Below are positions 53,885 through 61,613 of a stretch of 64,000 nt of DNA, in pieces. The DNA comes from Maritalea mobilis (lineage in GTDB: Bacteria > Pseudomonadota > Alphaproteobacteria > Rhodobacterales > Rhodobacteraceae): the NCBI RefSeq assembly GCF_019800885.1, contig NZ_JAHVKE010000001.1, positions 1,736,001-1,800,000 on the forward strand. Reading direction: 5' to 3'. The first letter of the stretch is position 1. Each line of letters starts with the position of its first letter. The position numbers and the translations under genes are program-made. The notes under the pieces are model-generated. The model had not been told where the DNA came from. It did not search any database and saw only the letters and a list, made by a program, of their open reading frames with translations.

Positions 53885-54531
53885 CCCATTCCCTCAACGA
53901 GATCGAGGCCATGAGCAAACGCGCCGCGCGCGGAGCCGGCTTGTCTTGGGGCCTTGCGGAGGAGGCCGCCAAGGGCGCGCGCTGGCTGTCGTCATACGAT
54001 TTGCCGGGGGCCGACCTGCTGGCTGATCTGCTTGAAATGAACGACCGGCTGCCGCCCATAGACCTGGCACCGGTGTCGCTGCGCGATGCAGTCTGGCATG
54101 CGCCGGCACACCGCATGAGCCCGCTGATCGCCGGGGCTTCGCTCAGCGATTGCGCCGTACCATTGATGGAGCGCGGCGAGATTTCCATGGAAAACGTCTG
54201 TGTCCCGCTGCTGAGCGTGCCGTTCATGGGTGGCGCGGCGTTGCGGCTGGGTCATCCCGTTGCTGCCGAATGGCGCGGGGCACGGATCGCCACAGATGGA
54301 CGGCGACTGTGCCTGCAGGGGGATGGCGCGGCTCTTCGGGTCAAGATGGCCGCGAAGGTGGTGTTCACGGCACCCGCCGAAATGAAAGGCCATCTGGAAC
54401 CCGTGGTGCGCGCGCATGTCTCCGCCGCCACGTGGGACCGGCTTGCCGCATTCGCCCACAGAACCTTTGCCCCCGCGACAGAACTCAGCCGCCTGCTCGG
54501 CGCTGGCGCAGGGGCCGATGACAACGATTGA
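53881..54531 (+). CDS. DUF3726-like protein
   Basis: A 216-residue protein opening with LNEIEAMSKRAARGAGLSWGLAEEAAKGARWLSSYDLPG, as in DUF3726 proteins, which are small and of unknown function. VWHAPAHRMSPLIAGASLSD and LPFMGG-type middle segments follow; no catalytic motif is evident. It begins at ATGA overlapping the end of the 563-residue unknown, so the two are probably stoichiometric partners. It ends about 50 bases before the Ldh2-type gene. No signal peptide or helix. Confidence 0.78.
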   Translation: MTHSLNEIEAMSKRAARGAGLSWGLAEEAAKGARWLSSYDLPGADLLADLLEMNDRLPPIDLAPVSLRDAVWHAPAHRMSPLIAGASLSDCAVPLMERGEISMENVCVPLLSVPFMGGAALRLGHPVAAEWRGARIATDGRRLCLQGDGAALRVKMAAKVVFTAPAEMKGHLEPVVRAHVSAATWDRLAAFAHRTFAPATELSRLLGAGAGADDND

Positions 54532-54583
54532 CCCACGGCTGCCGCACGCAATCGCGCCATTTGGGGATTGGAAGGAACCTGAC

Positions 54584-55591
54584 ATGACTGACACAGAAAC
54601 CCTCAGCCTCACCGAGATCGAGGACCTTGCCTTTCGCGCGTTGGTCAAGGCCGGCACAATCCCCGAGAACGCCCGCCCGCTCGCGGCCGCGACCGCGATG
54701 ACAGAGGCCGATGGCATCACTTCGCACGGCTTGGCCTATATCCCGATCTACGCCCAGCACGTTCAATGCGGCAAGGTCGACGGTCGGGCCAAGCCCACGC
54801 TCAGCCGCCCAAGCGCCGCCGTGATCCGCGTCGATGCGGCGACCGGCTTTGCACATCCGGCGATTGATATGGGGTTTGACGCATTGGTTCCGACGGCGCG
54901 CGAAATGGGGGTCGGTGTTCTGGCAATCCACAACTCATACAACTGCGGCGTGTTGGGCGTGCATACGCGCCGCTTGGCCGAGGCAGGTTTGCTTGGCATA
55001 GGCTTTACCAATGCGCCCGCTTCGATCGCACCTGCGGGGGGCAGAAAACCGGTGGTCGGGACCAACCCGATATCGGTCGCGGCCCCCGGCGCCGACGGTT
55101 CTGCCGCCGTGCTGATCGACCAATCCGCCAGCACCATCGCCAAAAGCGAGGTTATGAAATACGCGCGCGAGGGCAAGTCGGTGCCTGAAGGTTGGGTGTT
55201 GGATGCCGACGGGCATCCCACCACCGATCCTGAATTGGGGCTGAAAGGGTCCATGGTGCCCTCGGGCGGCTATAAAGGGGTCGGCATCGCCCTGTTGGTC
55301 GAGATGATGGCCGCCACGATGACTGGGGCGACTTTGGGCTCGGTTGCCAGTCCGTTTTCCGGTACCGCAGGTGGCCCGCCGCGCACTGGGCAATTCTTTA
55401 TTGCCATCAATCCCGAGGCAACATCTGGTGGCGCGTATCAGGCTCGCTTGAGCGATCTGATTGCATCCTTCCAAGATCAGGATGGCGCGCGCCTACCGGG
55501 AGATGCCCGTCGCACGTTCCGAGCACGGGCCGAAGCGGAAGGCGTCGCGGTCAATACGACCCTCCTCGAAAAGGTGCGCGCGCTGGTTTGA
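54584..55591 (+). CDS. Ldh2-family (malate/L-lactate/sulfolactate/imine reductase) oxidoreductase
   Basis: A 335-residue NAD(P)H-dependent reductase. ADGITSHGLAYIPIYAQHV has the SHG motif, and VVGTNPISVAAPGAD, GYKGVGIALLVEMMAATMTGA are the Ldh2 cofactor and C-terminal signatures. In place of the catalytic NSxHxG motif it has NSYNCG (about residue 117), so the usual His is Asn. Relatives include delta-1-piperideine/pyrroline-2-carboxylate reductases, which reduce cyclic imines. GAAGGAA precedes the ATG at 54584; an in-frame ATG at 54518 is possible. Last gene of the operon. Confidence 0.85.
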   Translation: MTDTETLSLTEIEDLAFRALVKAGTIPENARPLAAATAMTEADGITSHGLAYIPIYAQHVQCGKVDGRAKPTLSRPSAAVIRVDAATGFAHPAIDMGFDALVPTAREMGVGVLAIHNSYNCGVLGVHTRRLAEAGLLGIGFTNAPASIAPAGGRKPVVGTNPISVAAPGADGSAAVLIDQSASTIAKSEVMKYAREGKSVPEGWVLDADGHPTTDPELGLKGSMVPSGGYKGVGIALLVEMMAATMTGATLGSVASPFSGTAGGPPRTGQFFIAINPEATSGGAYQARLSDLIASFQDQDGARLPGDARRTFRARAEAEGVAVNTTLLEKVRALV

Positions 55592-55662
55592 TCGAGGGCT
55601 GGCCGCCGAAGTCCAAATACCGGACAACGCTTAATCATGGGTCTGCAGCGCCGTAGGCGGCG

Positions 55663-56191
55663 TTGGTGGAGCAACCGAAGGTGATCGTGCCGCGCATCAA
55701 CGCTGCAGCGGGCAGCGCCGTGCTCCTGGAAACTCAGGCGATCACCCCCAAGGCGGGCCGGTTGCCGGGTATCGATAGCAAGGCAAGGATGTCGAAACCC
55801 GATGGCAATGCTATCGCCTTGTCCGCGTCGACCGAGGAAATCCGTAGTTCTGTCAGAGCGATGTTTAGCGAGCCTGACCAACCGCGTGTTGAAGGCCCGG
55901 GCTGTATCGAGGGCGATGTGGTCTTCACCTATCTGGCTTATCGAACTTAAGGGACACTATCAGCGTGGCGGACTTGGCGACCGCGAGGTCAAAGCGCGGC
56001 TCGAAGCTATCCTTCAGGACCTTATTGCCCCAATTCGCGAGCGCAGGGCAAAGCTGTCTGAAGACCGGGGATACATTCTTGAGGTGACAAAGGAAGGCAC
56101 GGAACGGGCGCGAGAACGCACCAAGTCGATAAGGCGCGATGTGGTGCGTGCCTTGGGTCTGTTCCAGTTGTGGATGATCAGCGACGGGTGA
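55663..56191 (+). pseudogene. Tryptophanyl-tRNA synthetase, 5'-truncated and frameshifted remnant
   Basis: RLPGIDSKARMSKPDGNAIALS contains the KMSKS loop of class I TrpRS; EPDQPRVEGPGCIEGDVVFTYL continues the pattern. Then the frame breaks at about 55940: the next frame continues with ELKGHYQRGGLGDREVKARL and APIRERRAKLSEDRGYI to RALGLFQL, the TrpRS C-terminus. The HIGH half is missing. It is a dead gene, about 180 codons of 330. A functional copy must exist elsewhere. It sits in the gap after the catabolic island, next to a dispersed repeat. Confidence 0.85.
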
Positions 56192-56218
56192 TCCGGGTGA
56201 AAGTCCATTTCGTCCCGA

Positions 56219-56285
56219 CAGCCGACACTCGGCCGCCCGTGATGCCGCGGCTTGCATTTAATGCTGGCTTGCCAAAGCTGCGGCG
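56219..56285 (+). repeat. Dispersed intergenic repeat, copy 2
   Basis: The order CAGCCGACACTC, GCCCGTGATGCCG, GGCTTGCAT, AATG, AAGCTGCGGCG matches the copy at 34931-34997 with about ten differences. It lies just behind the TrpRS remnant and before the end of the MDR gene. Confidence 0.7.
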
Positions 56286-56320
56286 CCGCCCCATCGGGCA
56301 GCGCCGTTGCGACGCGCCCA

Positions 56321-57433
56321 TCAGGTCCAAGGCGTCACAAGGTATTTTTCGCCCGTCCGCATGGCGCGGTAATCCAGCACCGCGTCCTTCGTCAGCATTT
56401 CTTCCAGGGTGACACGGGTCTTGTAATGGCTGGCGAATGTGGTCGTGAGATTGTCGCGCACGCGCTGCCGCATGCGGCCCATGGCCTGATGCCCGATGGA
56501 TTGCAGGAAGGGGAACAGCAGCCAGCCCGACAGCGTCCAGCCGAACCCGTAGCTGGGCGTCAGGACGGTGGGGCTGGTGTCGAGGCGACCGTAGATGAAC
56601 ATGCGTTTCATCTGCGTCGAGCCATAGCGTGAGTACTCGGTCATCTGTTCTGACGCGACCCGCTCCATCGCCTTGAAGCACGTGTCGACCAGCTTGCCGC
56701 CACCGATGGGATCGAACCCGTAAAAGGCCCCCGTCTCACGGATGGCATCGGTCAGGTGGTCCATGAAGTCATCTTCGGCGGAGTTGACCACATGCGTGGA
56801 CCCCAGCCCCTTGAGCAGATCGACCTGATCGCTTTTGCGCACGATGTTCACCAGGTCGATCCCGTCCTCCTGGCAGATGCGCGTCAGCATCTGCCCGAGG
56901 TTCGAGGCCCCGACCGTGTGCAGGATGGCGTCCTGCCCGTCGGCCTTGGCATTCTCGACGAAGCCAAGCGCCGTCATCGGGTTGACGAAGGCGCTCGCCC
57001 CCTCCTCGGCGGAATGATCGCCCAGTGGCAGGCACATGGACGCGTCGGCAAGGCAATACTGGCTGTAGGCATTGCCCGGCACGCAGGAGACACGCTGCCC
57101 CATCAGAGCCTGCGCGGCCTCGCTGTCGCCGGCGGCGATCACGGTGCCCGCCCCCTCGTTGCCGGCGGGCAGCTTCAGACCGTGGCGCGCCTTGAAGGCG
57201 GCGTTGGCCGGCTCGGGCATCTTGGCCACGAACTTACCCGGCGTGAATTGCGCGTTTTCAACGTCTGCGCCGCCCACAAGGATGGCCAGATCGGACGGGT
57301 TGATCGGCGCTGCCTCCATCCGCACCAGAACCTGATTGCCGGTTGGGTCTGCAAAGGACACCTCCTCGAGCGCGACGGTCAGCGTGCCGTCTGCCTCCAG
57401 CGTGGTGAACAGCTGTTTTCCTTGGGTCGCCAT
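56321..57433 (-). CDS. Zinc-independent quinone-reductase-like MDR oxidoreductase
   Basis: A 370-residue medium-chain dehydrogenase. NQVLVRMEAAPINPSDLAILVGG and LPAGNEGAGTVIAAGD are the N-terminal GroES-like domain; the cofactor domain has AILHTVGASNLGQMLTRICQEDGIDLVNIV, a Rossmann loop, then GAFYGFDPIGGGKLVDTCF. The four-Cys structural zinc lobe and catalytic zinc ligands are missing, as in quinone oxidoreductase-type enzymes. GGAGG lies before the ATG at 57433. The gene is divergent from the next aldehyde dehydrogenase across about 190 bases. The substrate is unknown. Confidence 0.88.
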   Translation of the reverse strand: MATQGKQLFTTLEADGTLTVALEEVSFADPTGNQVLVRMEAAPINPSDLAILVGGADVENAQFTPGKFVAKMPEPANAAFKARHGLKLPAGNEGAGTVIAAGDSEAAQALMGQRVSCVPGNAYSQYCLADASMCLPLGDHSAEEGASAFVNPMTALGFVENAKADGQDAILHTVGASNLGQMLTRICQEDGIDLVNIVRKSDQVDLLKGLGSTHVVNSAEDDFMDHLTDAIRETGAFYGFDPIGGGKLVDTCFKAMERVASEQMTEYSRYGSTQMKRMFIYGRLDTSPTVLTPSYGFGWTLSGWLLFPFLQSIGHQAMGRMRQRVRDNLTTTFASHYKTRVTLEEMLTKDAVLDYRAMRTGEKYLVTPWT

Positions 57434-57622
57434 GTCAGCCTCCTGCTTAAACGATCATCCTGCGCCGACGCGTATGCCAGTGTGGCCCGTAACCCCACCC
57501 GAAGATGCAAGCGGGACGGTCGCGCGCGATAACGTCTCGGTGATCGGGCGGGTCACTGGCGTGCCTGACAGGAACCCAAACCGCACCGCGGGGTTCCTCT
57601 TCCAACGCTTGAAGGAGGCACC

Positions 57623-58999
57623 ATGTCGACGATCACGACGAAGAACCCCGCGACCGACGCGGCGATAGAAACCTATTCGCTGATGAGCAAGGACGAGGCG
57701 TTTCAACGACTGGAGGCTGCCCACACGGCCTTCCTCGATTGGAGGACAAAGTCGCATACAGATCGCGCGCCGTATCTGATGCGCATCGCCGATGTTTTGC
57801 GTTCGCATTCCGACGAATTGTCACAATTGATGACTCGCGAGACCGGCAAGCTGTTCAAGGATGGCAAGGCCGAGGTCGAGATCTGTGCCGCGATCTTCGA
57901 GTATACGGCGCAGCATGGGCCCGACGTTTTGGCCGACGAAGACCGCACGCATGGCCGCAATGGCGCGCGCGGTGTCGTCAGCCACCAGCCGATCGGCGTA
58001 ATCTATTCGATCCAGCCGTGGAATTTCCCGCTGTATCAGCCGGTCCGCGTGCTGGCGGCGAACCTGATGGCGGGCAATGCCTGTGTTCTGAAGCATGCCA
58101 GCATCTGCACCGGGTCGGGCCTGCGTCTGCGCGAGTTGTGCATCGAGGCCGGACTGCCCGAAGACCTGTTCCAGGTTGTCCTGATCGACCATGACACCAG
58201 CGATGACATCATCGAACACCCTCTGGTGCGCGGCGTCACCATGACGGGCAGCGACAAGGCCGGGCGCCATATCGGCAGCACGGCGTCCAAGGCGCTGAAA
58301 AAAACGGTTCTAGAGTTGGGATCGAACGACGCCTACTTGGTGCTGGAGGATGCCGACATCGAAACGGCTGTCAAATACTCGGTTATGGGGCGGCTGTATA
58401 ACAACGGTGAGACCTGCGTTTCTGCCAAACGGTTCGTAGTGACGGACAAGGTTTACGATGCGTTCGTCGCGGCCTTCGTCGAACAGATGCAGGCGATCAC
58501 ATTGGGCGACCCGATGGACGGGGAGACGCAGCTTGGACCGCTGTCGAGCGAGGACCAACTCGACACGGTGAAGGAGCAGGTTGAGACAAGCGTGGCCAAA
58601 GGCGCCAAGGTGCTGTGCGGTGGGCAAGCGCCCCAGCGCACGGGTGCCTATTATCCCGCGACCGTTCTGGCCGAAGTGACCCCCGGCATGCCCGCCTATG
58701 ACGACGAAATCTTTGGCCCGGTGGCCGCCGTGATCCGTGCCAAGGACGACGAGGATGCCATGCGCATCGCCAACGATAGCCGATATGGCCTAGGCGGCGG
58801 GATCTTCTGCAAGGATGAAGAACATGCCCTGAAACTTGCCCGCGATCACTTCGACACCGGCATGGTGCGGATCAATTCATTCGGTGCGGCTGACCCGAAC
58901 ATGCCTTTCGGCGGCGTGAAGGACTCGGGCTATGGCCGCGAACATGGCGGGTTCGGCATGAAGGAATTCACAAACGCAAAAGCGATCTTCCTGCCATGA
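57623..58999 (+). CDS. NAD(P)-dependent aldehyde dehydrogenase (succinate-semialdehyde type)
   Basis: A 458-residue enzyme of the YneI/Sad-like branch. ARGVVSHQPIGVIYSIQPWNFPLYQPVRVLAANL, VLELGSNDAYLVLEDADIE (catalytic Glu) and MGRLYNNGETCVSAKRF (nucleophile Cys) are intact, as is NMPFGGVKDSGYGREHGGFGM at the C-terminus. Succinate semialdehyde is the common substrate of this branch but others are possible. AAGGAGG precedes the ATG. Its ATGA overlaps the GST start, so aldehyde oxidation, glutathione chemistry and the following NAD(P)-binding protein are co-expressed. Confidence 0.92.
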   Translation: MSTITTKNPATDAAIETYSLMSKDEAFQRLEAAHTAFLDWRTKSHTDRAPYLMRIADVLRSHSDELSQLMTRETGKLFKDGKAEVEICAAIFEYTAQHGPDVLADEDRTHGRNGARGVVSHQPIGVIYSIQPWNFPLYQPVRVLAANLMAGNACVLKHASICTGSGLRLRELCIEAGLPEDLFQVVLIDHDTSDDIIEHPLVRGVTMTGSDKAGRHIGSTASKALKKTVLELGSNDAYLVLEDADIETAVKYSVMGRLYNNGETCVSAKRFVVTDKVYDAFVAAFVEQMQAITLGDPMDGETQLGPLSSEDQLDTVKEQVETSVAKGAKVLCGGQAPQRTGAYYPATVLAEVTPGMPAYDDEIFGPVAAVIRAKDDEDAMRIANDSRYGLGGGIFCKDEEHALKLARDHFDTGMVRINSFGAADPNMPFGGVKDSGYGREHGGFGMKEFTNAKAIFLP

Positions 59000-59610
59000 T
59001 TACGCTGCACGCCCTGAAATACTCCCGCGCGACCCGTGTGTTGTGGATGCTGGCCGATCTCGGCCAGCCCTGCCACCGGGTCGATTATGACCGCACCGAC
59101 AGTTTTCGCGCCCCGGAAGCATTGAAGCGCGTCCATCCTTTGGGGAAATCCCCCGTGATCGAGGATGATGGTGAGACAATCGCCGAGTCCGCGACGATCT
59201 TGCGTTATCTGGCGGCGAAATACGGCGATGACAGCCATACCCCGCCCGGAGACACGCCCGCCTACTGGCAGCACGAGGCGCTGCTGGATTATGTCGAGGC
59301 ATCGCTGGCCGAGGTCGCCTTGCAAGCGATCCTGCCTGCCTTCCAGGGCGAGCAGGTGCCGCCAGAGGCGCGCGCCGCGCTGAACCGGCATCTCGATTTT
59401 ATCATGCAGGCTATCGATGAGGGCCCGCTGCTGTTCGGCGACCGCGCGATGCTGGCGGATATCCAGCTGTCCTACATCGTGGCGCTTTTGGAGCGGCTCA
59501 ACCTGCTGACGGACCATCCCGCCATCGCCGCCTATTGGGACGCTCTGCAAGAACAGCCCGGCTACATCGCCGCAACGAAAGCCGCGGGGCCGATGGCACC
59601 GCCAGCCTGA
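58996..59610 (+). CDS. Glutathione S-transferase family protein
   Basis: A 204-residue GST. ITLHALKYSRATRVLWMLADLG is the N-terminal substrate site with Ser near residue 9; HPLGKSPVIEDDGETIAESATILRYLAAKY is the thioredoxin-like glutathione site with the ES pair. The C-terminal domain has LLFGDRAMLADIQLSYIVALLERL. It overlaps the aldehyde dehydrogenase gene by four bases and is followed after 17 bases by an NAD(P)-binding protein gene. The pairing points to handling of a reactive aldehyde. Class assignment is uncertain. Confidence 0.9.
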   Translation: MITLHALKYSRATRVLWMLADLGQPCHRVDYDRTDSFRAPEALKRVHPLGKSPVIEDDGETIAESATILRYLAAKYGDDSHTPPGDTPAYWQHEALLDYVEASLAEVALQAILPAFQGEQVPPEARAALNRHLDFIMQAIDEGPLLFGDRAMLADIQLSYIVALLERLNLLTDHPAIAAYWDALQEQPGYIAATKAAGPMAPPA

Positions 59611-59627
59611 CACGAAAAGGAAACCAC

Positions 59628-60230
59628 ATGACCAAGAACATTCTGATCGCCGGCGCCACTGGCAAAACCGGCCGCATCCTGACGCAAGAGCTTGTGGACC
59701 AAGGGCACAGCGTAACGGCGCTGGTGCGCGACGGATCGGACACCGATGTCTTGCCCAACGGCACGCACCTGCGCCGCGCCGACCTGACCAACCTGCAACC
59801 GGGCATCTGCGACGGCGCGGACGTGGTGATCTTTGCGGCAGGCTCGGGCGGATCGACTGGCCCCGAGATGACGGAAAAAGTCGACCGCCAAGGTGCGATG
59901 CGGCTGGTCGATCTGGCCAGGGATGCCGGGGCCGGGCGATTTGTCATGCTCAGCTCTATCGGGGCCGACCAGTCCGATCCTTCCGGCGACTTGGCGCACT
60001 ACCTCAAGGCAAAACATGACGCGGACGAGCATCTCAAAGCGTCGGGGCTGATCTACGCCATCCTGCGCCCCGTGGCATTGACTGATGCCGGGCGCAGTGA
60101 CGACGTGATCCTCGGCGACGACGTGGACATGTCTGCCAAGGCCAGCCGCGCCGACGTAGCCCATGTTCTGGCCTTGGCCGCGACAACCGGGGAATGCGAC
60201 GGGCAGGCGCTCAACATGCAGTCTGCTTGA
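59628..60230 (+). CDS. NAD(P)-binding protein, atypical SDR (NmrA/BLVRB-like)
   Basis: A 200-residue extended-SDR-like protein. ILIAGATGKTGRILTQELVDQGHSV is a Rossmann GxxGxxG loop. GADVVIFAAGSGGSTGPEMTEKVDRQGAMRLVDLARDAGAGRFVMLSSIGAD includes the conserved strand and SS motif. There is no Tyr-x3-Lys active site in the usual place (YLKAKHDADEHL is near it), so it may be a flavin or biliverdin reductase-like oxidoreductase or a redox sensor. The start at 59628 has AAAAGGAAA upstream. Third gene of the ALDH-GST unit. Confidence 0.88.
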   Translation: MTKNILIAGATGKTGRILTQELVDQGHSVTALVRDGSDTDVLPNGTHLRRADLTNLQPGICDGADVVIFAAGSGGSTGPEMTEKVDRQGAMRLVDLARDAGAGRFVMLSSIGADQSDPSGDLAHYLKAKHDADEHLKASGLIYAILRPVALTDAGRSDDVILGDDVDMSAKASRADVAHVLALAATTGECDGQALNMQSA

Positions 60231-60433
60231 TGCCTTGACTTGGCCGGCTTGTCTTGCACGGGCGCCTTTTTTTCTCACGGAAAGTGGTGCCAGTTCTGGT
60301 GCACGTTTGGCCGTCGCCATCACTCATTGCTCGTCAATTGCCCATGGCGCGGCCGGCAGAGACCGCTCTTCGCTTTGGACCGCTATCGACGCGTTTGCCT
60401 GATATGCAAGTAAAAGGGCGGCGACTCCTATGA

Positions 60434-61252
60434 TTACGCCTGCGCCGGCGTCACGGCCCGCTGATAGAGGTGCCACGTGGTGTGACCAAGGATCGGCAGA
60501 GTGAAGATCAGGCCCAGAAACGCTGGGACAAGCGACACCAGCATGGTGACCGCTATGATCGCCGCCCATGTGAGCATGACCGCTGGGTTCTCTGCAACGG
60601 CACGAACGGACGTCAGCATGGCGGACACGAAATCGATATCCCGATCAAGGAGCATGGGCATGGCCACCACGGTTACTGCAAAAAGCACGGCTGAGAGAAA
60701 TGCGCCGACGCACGTTCCGATGGCAAGGAAGGTCCAGCCTTCGGGCGTGAACAGAACCGTGTCGAAGAACCCGTCTAGGTCCGAGAAGGATGAGTCTTGC
60801 AGAACGATCACGAGTACAGTCCGGAACTGGTAGAACCAAACCCACAAAACGAACAGAACGACAAAGGCCATCCAGCCCATTTCGCGCCTGCGTTGATTGG
60901 CCATGACGGTGAGGATGTCAGACCAGCCGAAACTCTCTTTTTTCTGCAAGCGCCGAGACATCTCATAAAGACCGGCGCAGGCGAAAGGCGAGACCAGCGG
61001 AAAGGCAATGACGGCGGGAATAAGCATCCAGATCTTTCCGAGCCAGACCAAACACCAGACGAACAGTATTCCGAAAATCGCGTAGAAGAGACCGAAGAAG
61101 CCGCTCATCAGCGGGCGAGCCAAAAAGTCGGAAAATCCTTCCCTCAACGACGCAGTAATGTCATTTGCGACCAGCTTGTTGACTTTGGGGGGGGACGGCT
61201 GCTTCGGCGCTAGATTGTTCGGCGGTGTGGAGCCTGTGGTATTAGATGCCAT
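60434..61252 (-). CDS. DUF2189 family membrane protein
   Basis: A 272-residue inner-membrane protein. After a Pro/Asn-rich cytosolic N-terminus (residues 1-30), ANDITASLREGFSDFLARPLMSGFFGLFYAIFGILF is the DUF2189 start, and six to seven predicted helices follow, including LVSPFACAGLYEMSRRLQKKE and WTFLAIGTCVGAFLSAVLFAVTVVAMPMLLDRDIDF. Many copies occur in Rhodobacteraceae but the function is unknown; a link to oxidase or lipid context has not been shown. AAGGAG precedes the ATG. Single gene on the minus strand. Confidence 0.88.
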   Translation of the reverse strand: MASNTTGSTPPNNLAPKQPSPPKVNKLVANDITASLREGFSDFLARPLMSGFFGLFYAIFGILFVWCLVWLGKIWMLIPAVIAFPLVSPFACAGLYEMSRRLQKKESFGWSDILTVMANQRRREMGWMAFVVLFVLWVWFYQFRTVLVIVLQDSSFSDLDGFFDTVLFTPEGWTFLAIGTCVGAFLSAVLFAVTVVAMPMLLDRDIDFVSAMLTSVRAVAENPAVMLTWAAIIAVTMLVSLVPAFLGLIFTLPILGHTTWHLYQRAVTPAQA

Positions 61253-61424
61253 GACACACTCCTTCTAAACTGCGCTCCGACGATCCTGCCGATCAACAGG
61301 CAAGCGGTGATGTTGCTACCCCTTCTACACAGAGGTTCGCATCAGTTGCGGCTATGGGGCAAGCGGAGTGCTTAGCGGCGTCATAGCCGGTTAAGCGCTG
61401 TTCTTCGCCACTTACAGCGATCCT

Positions 61425-61544
61425 GTGCGGGCCCAGAAGGCCATGACCGGCCTAGTCCCATACGAGTGCATCTGCAAAATCTGGACTGCAGAGCCGGCTC
61501 GTGTCATCCTCGATCTGACCCGCCGGATGCCGGGGCTGAACACC
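61425..61544 (+). mobile_element. IS481-type transposase, C-terminal remnant
   Basis: GLVPYECICKIWTAEPARVILD followed by MPGLNT is the characteristic end of IS481-family (IS1236/IS3-like integrase core) transposases, where intact versions end in PGLNT and stop. Here only about 40 codons remain, the stop is lost and the frame runs on. No terminal repeat visible. It lies in the 361-base gap between the DUF2189 gene and the ABC operon (61253-61613), which otherwise holds nothing I recognise. Confidence 0.75.
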
Positions 61545-61613
61545 AGGCGGAGACTGGTTCGAACTAGTCGTCCGTCCTCAGGTTCGTGCCCGCTTGGCGG
61601 CATCGAGCGAGGC

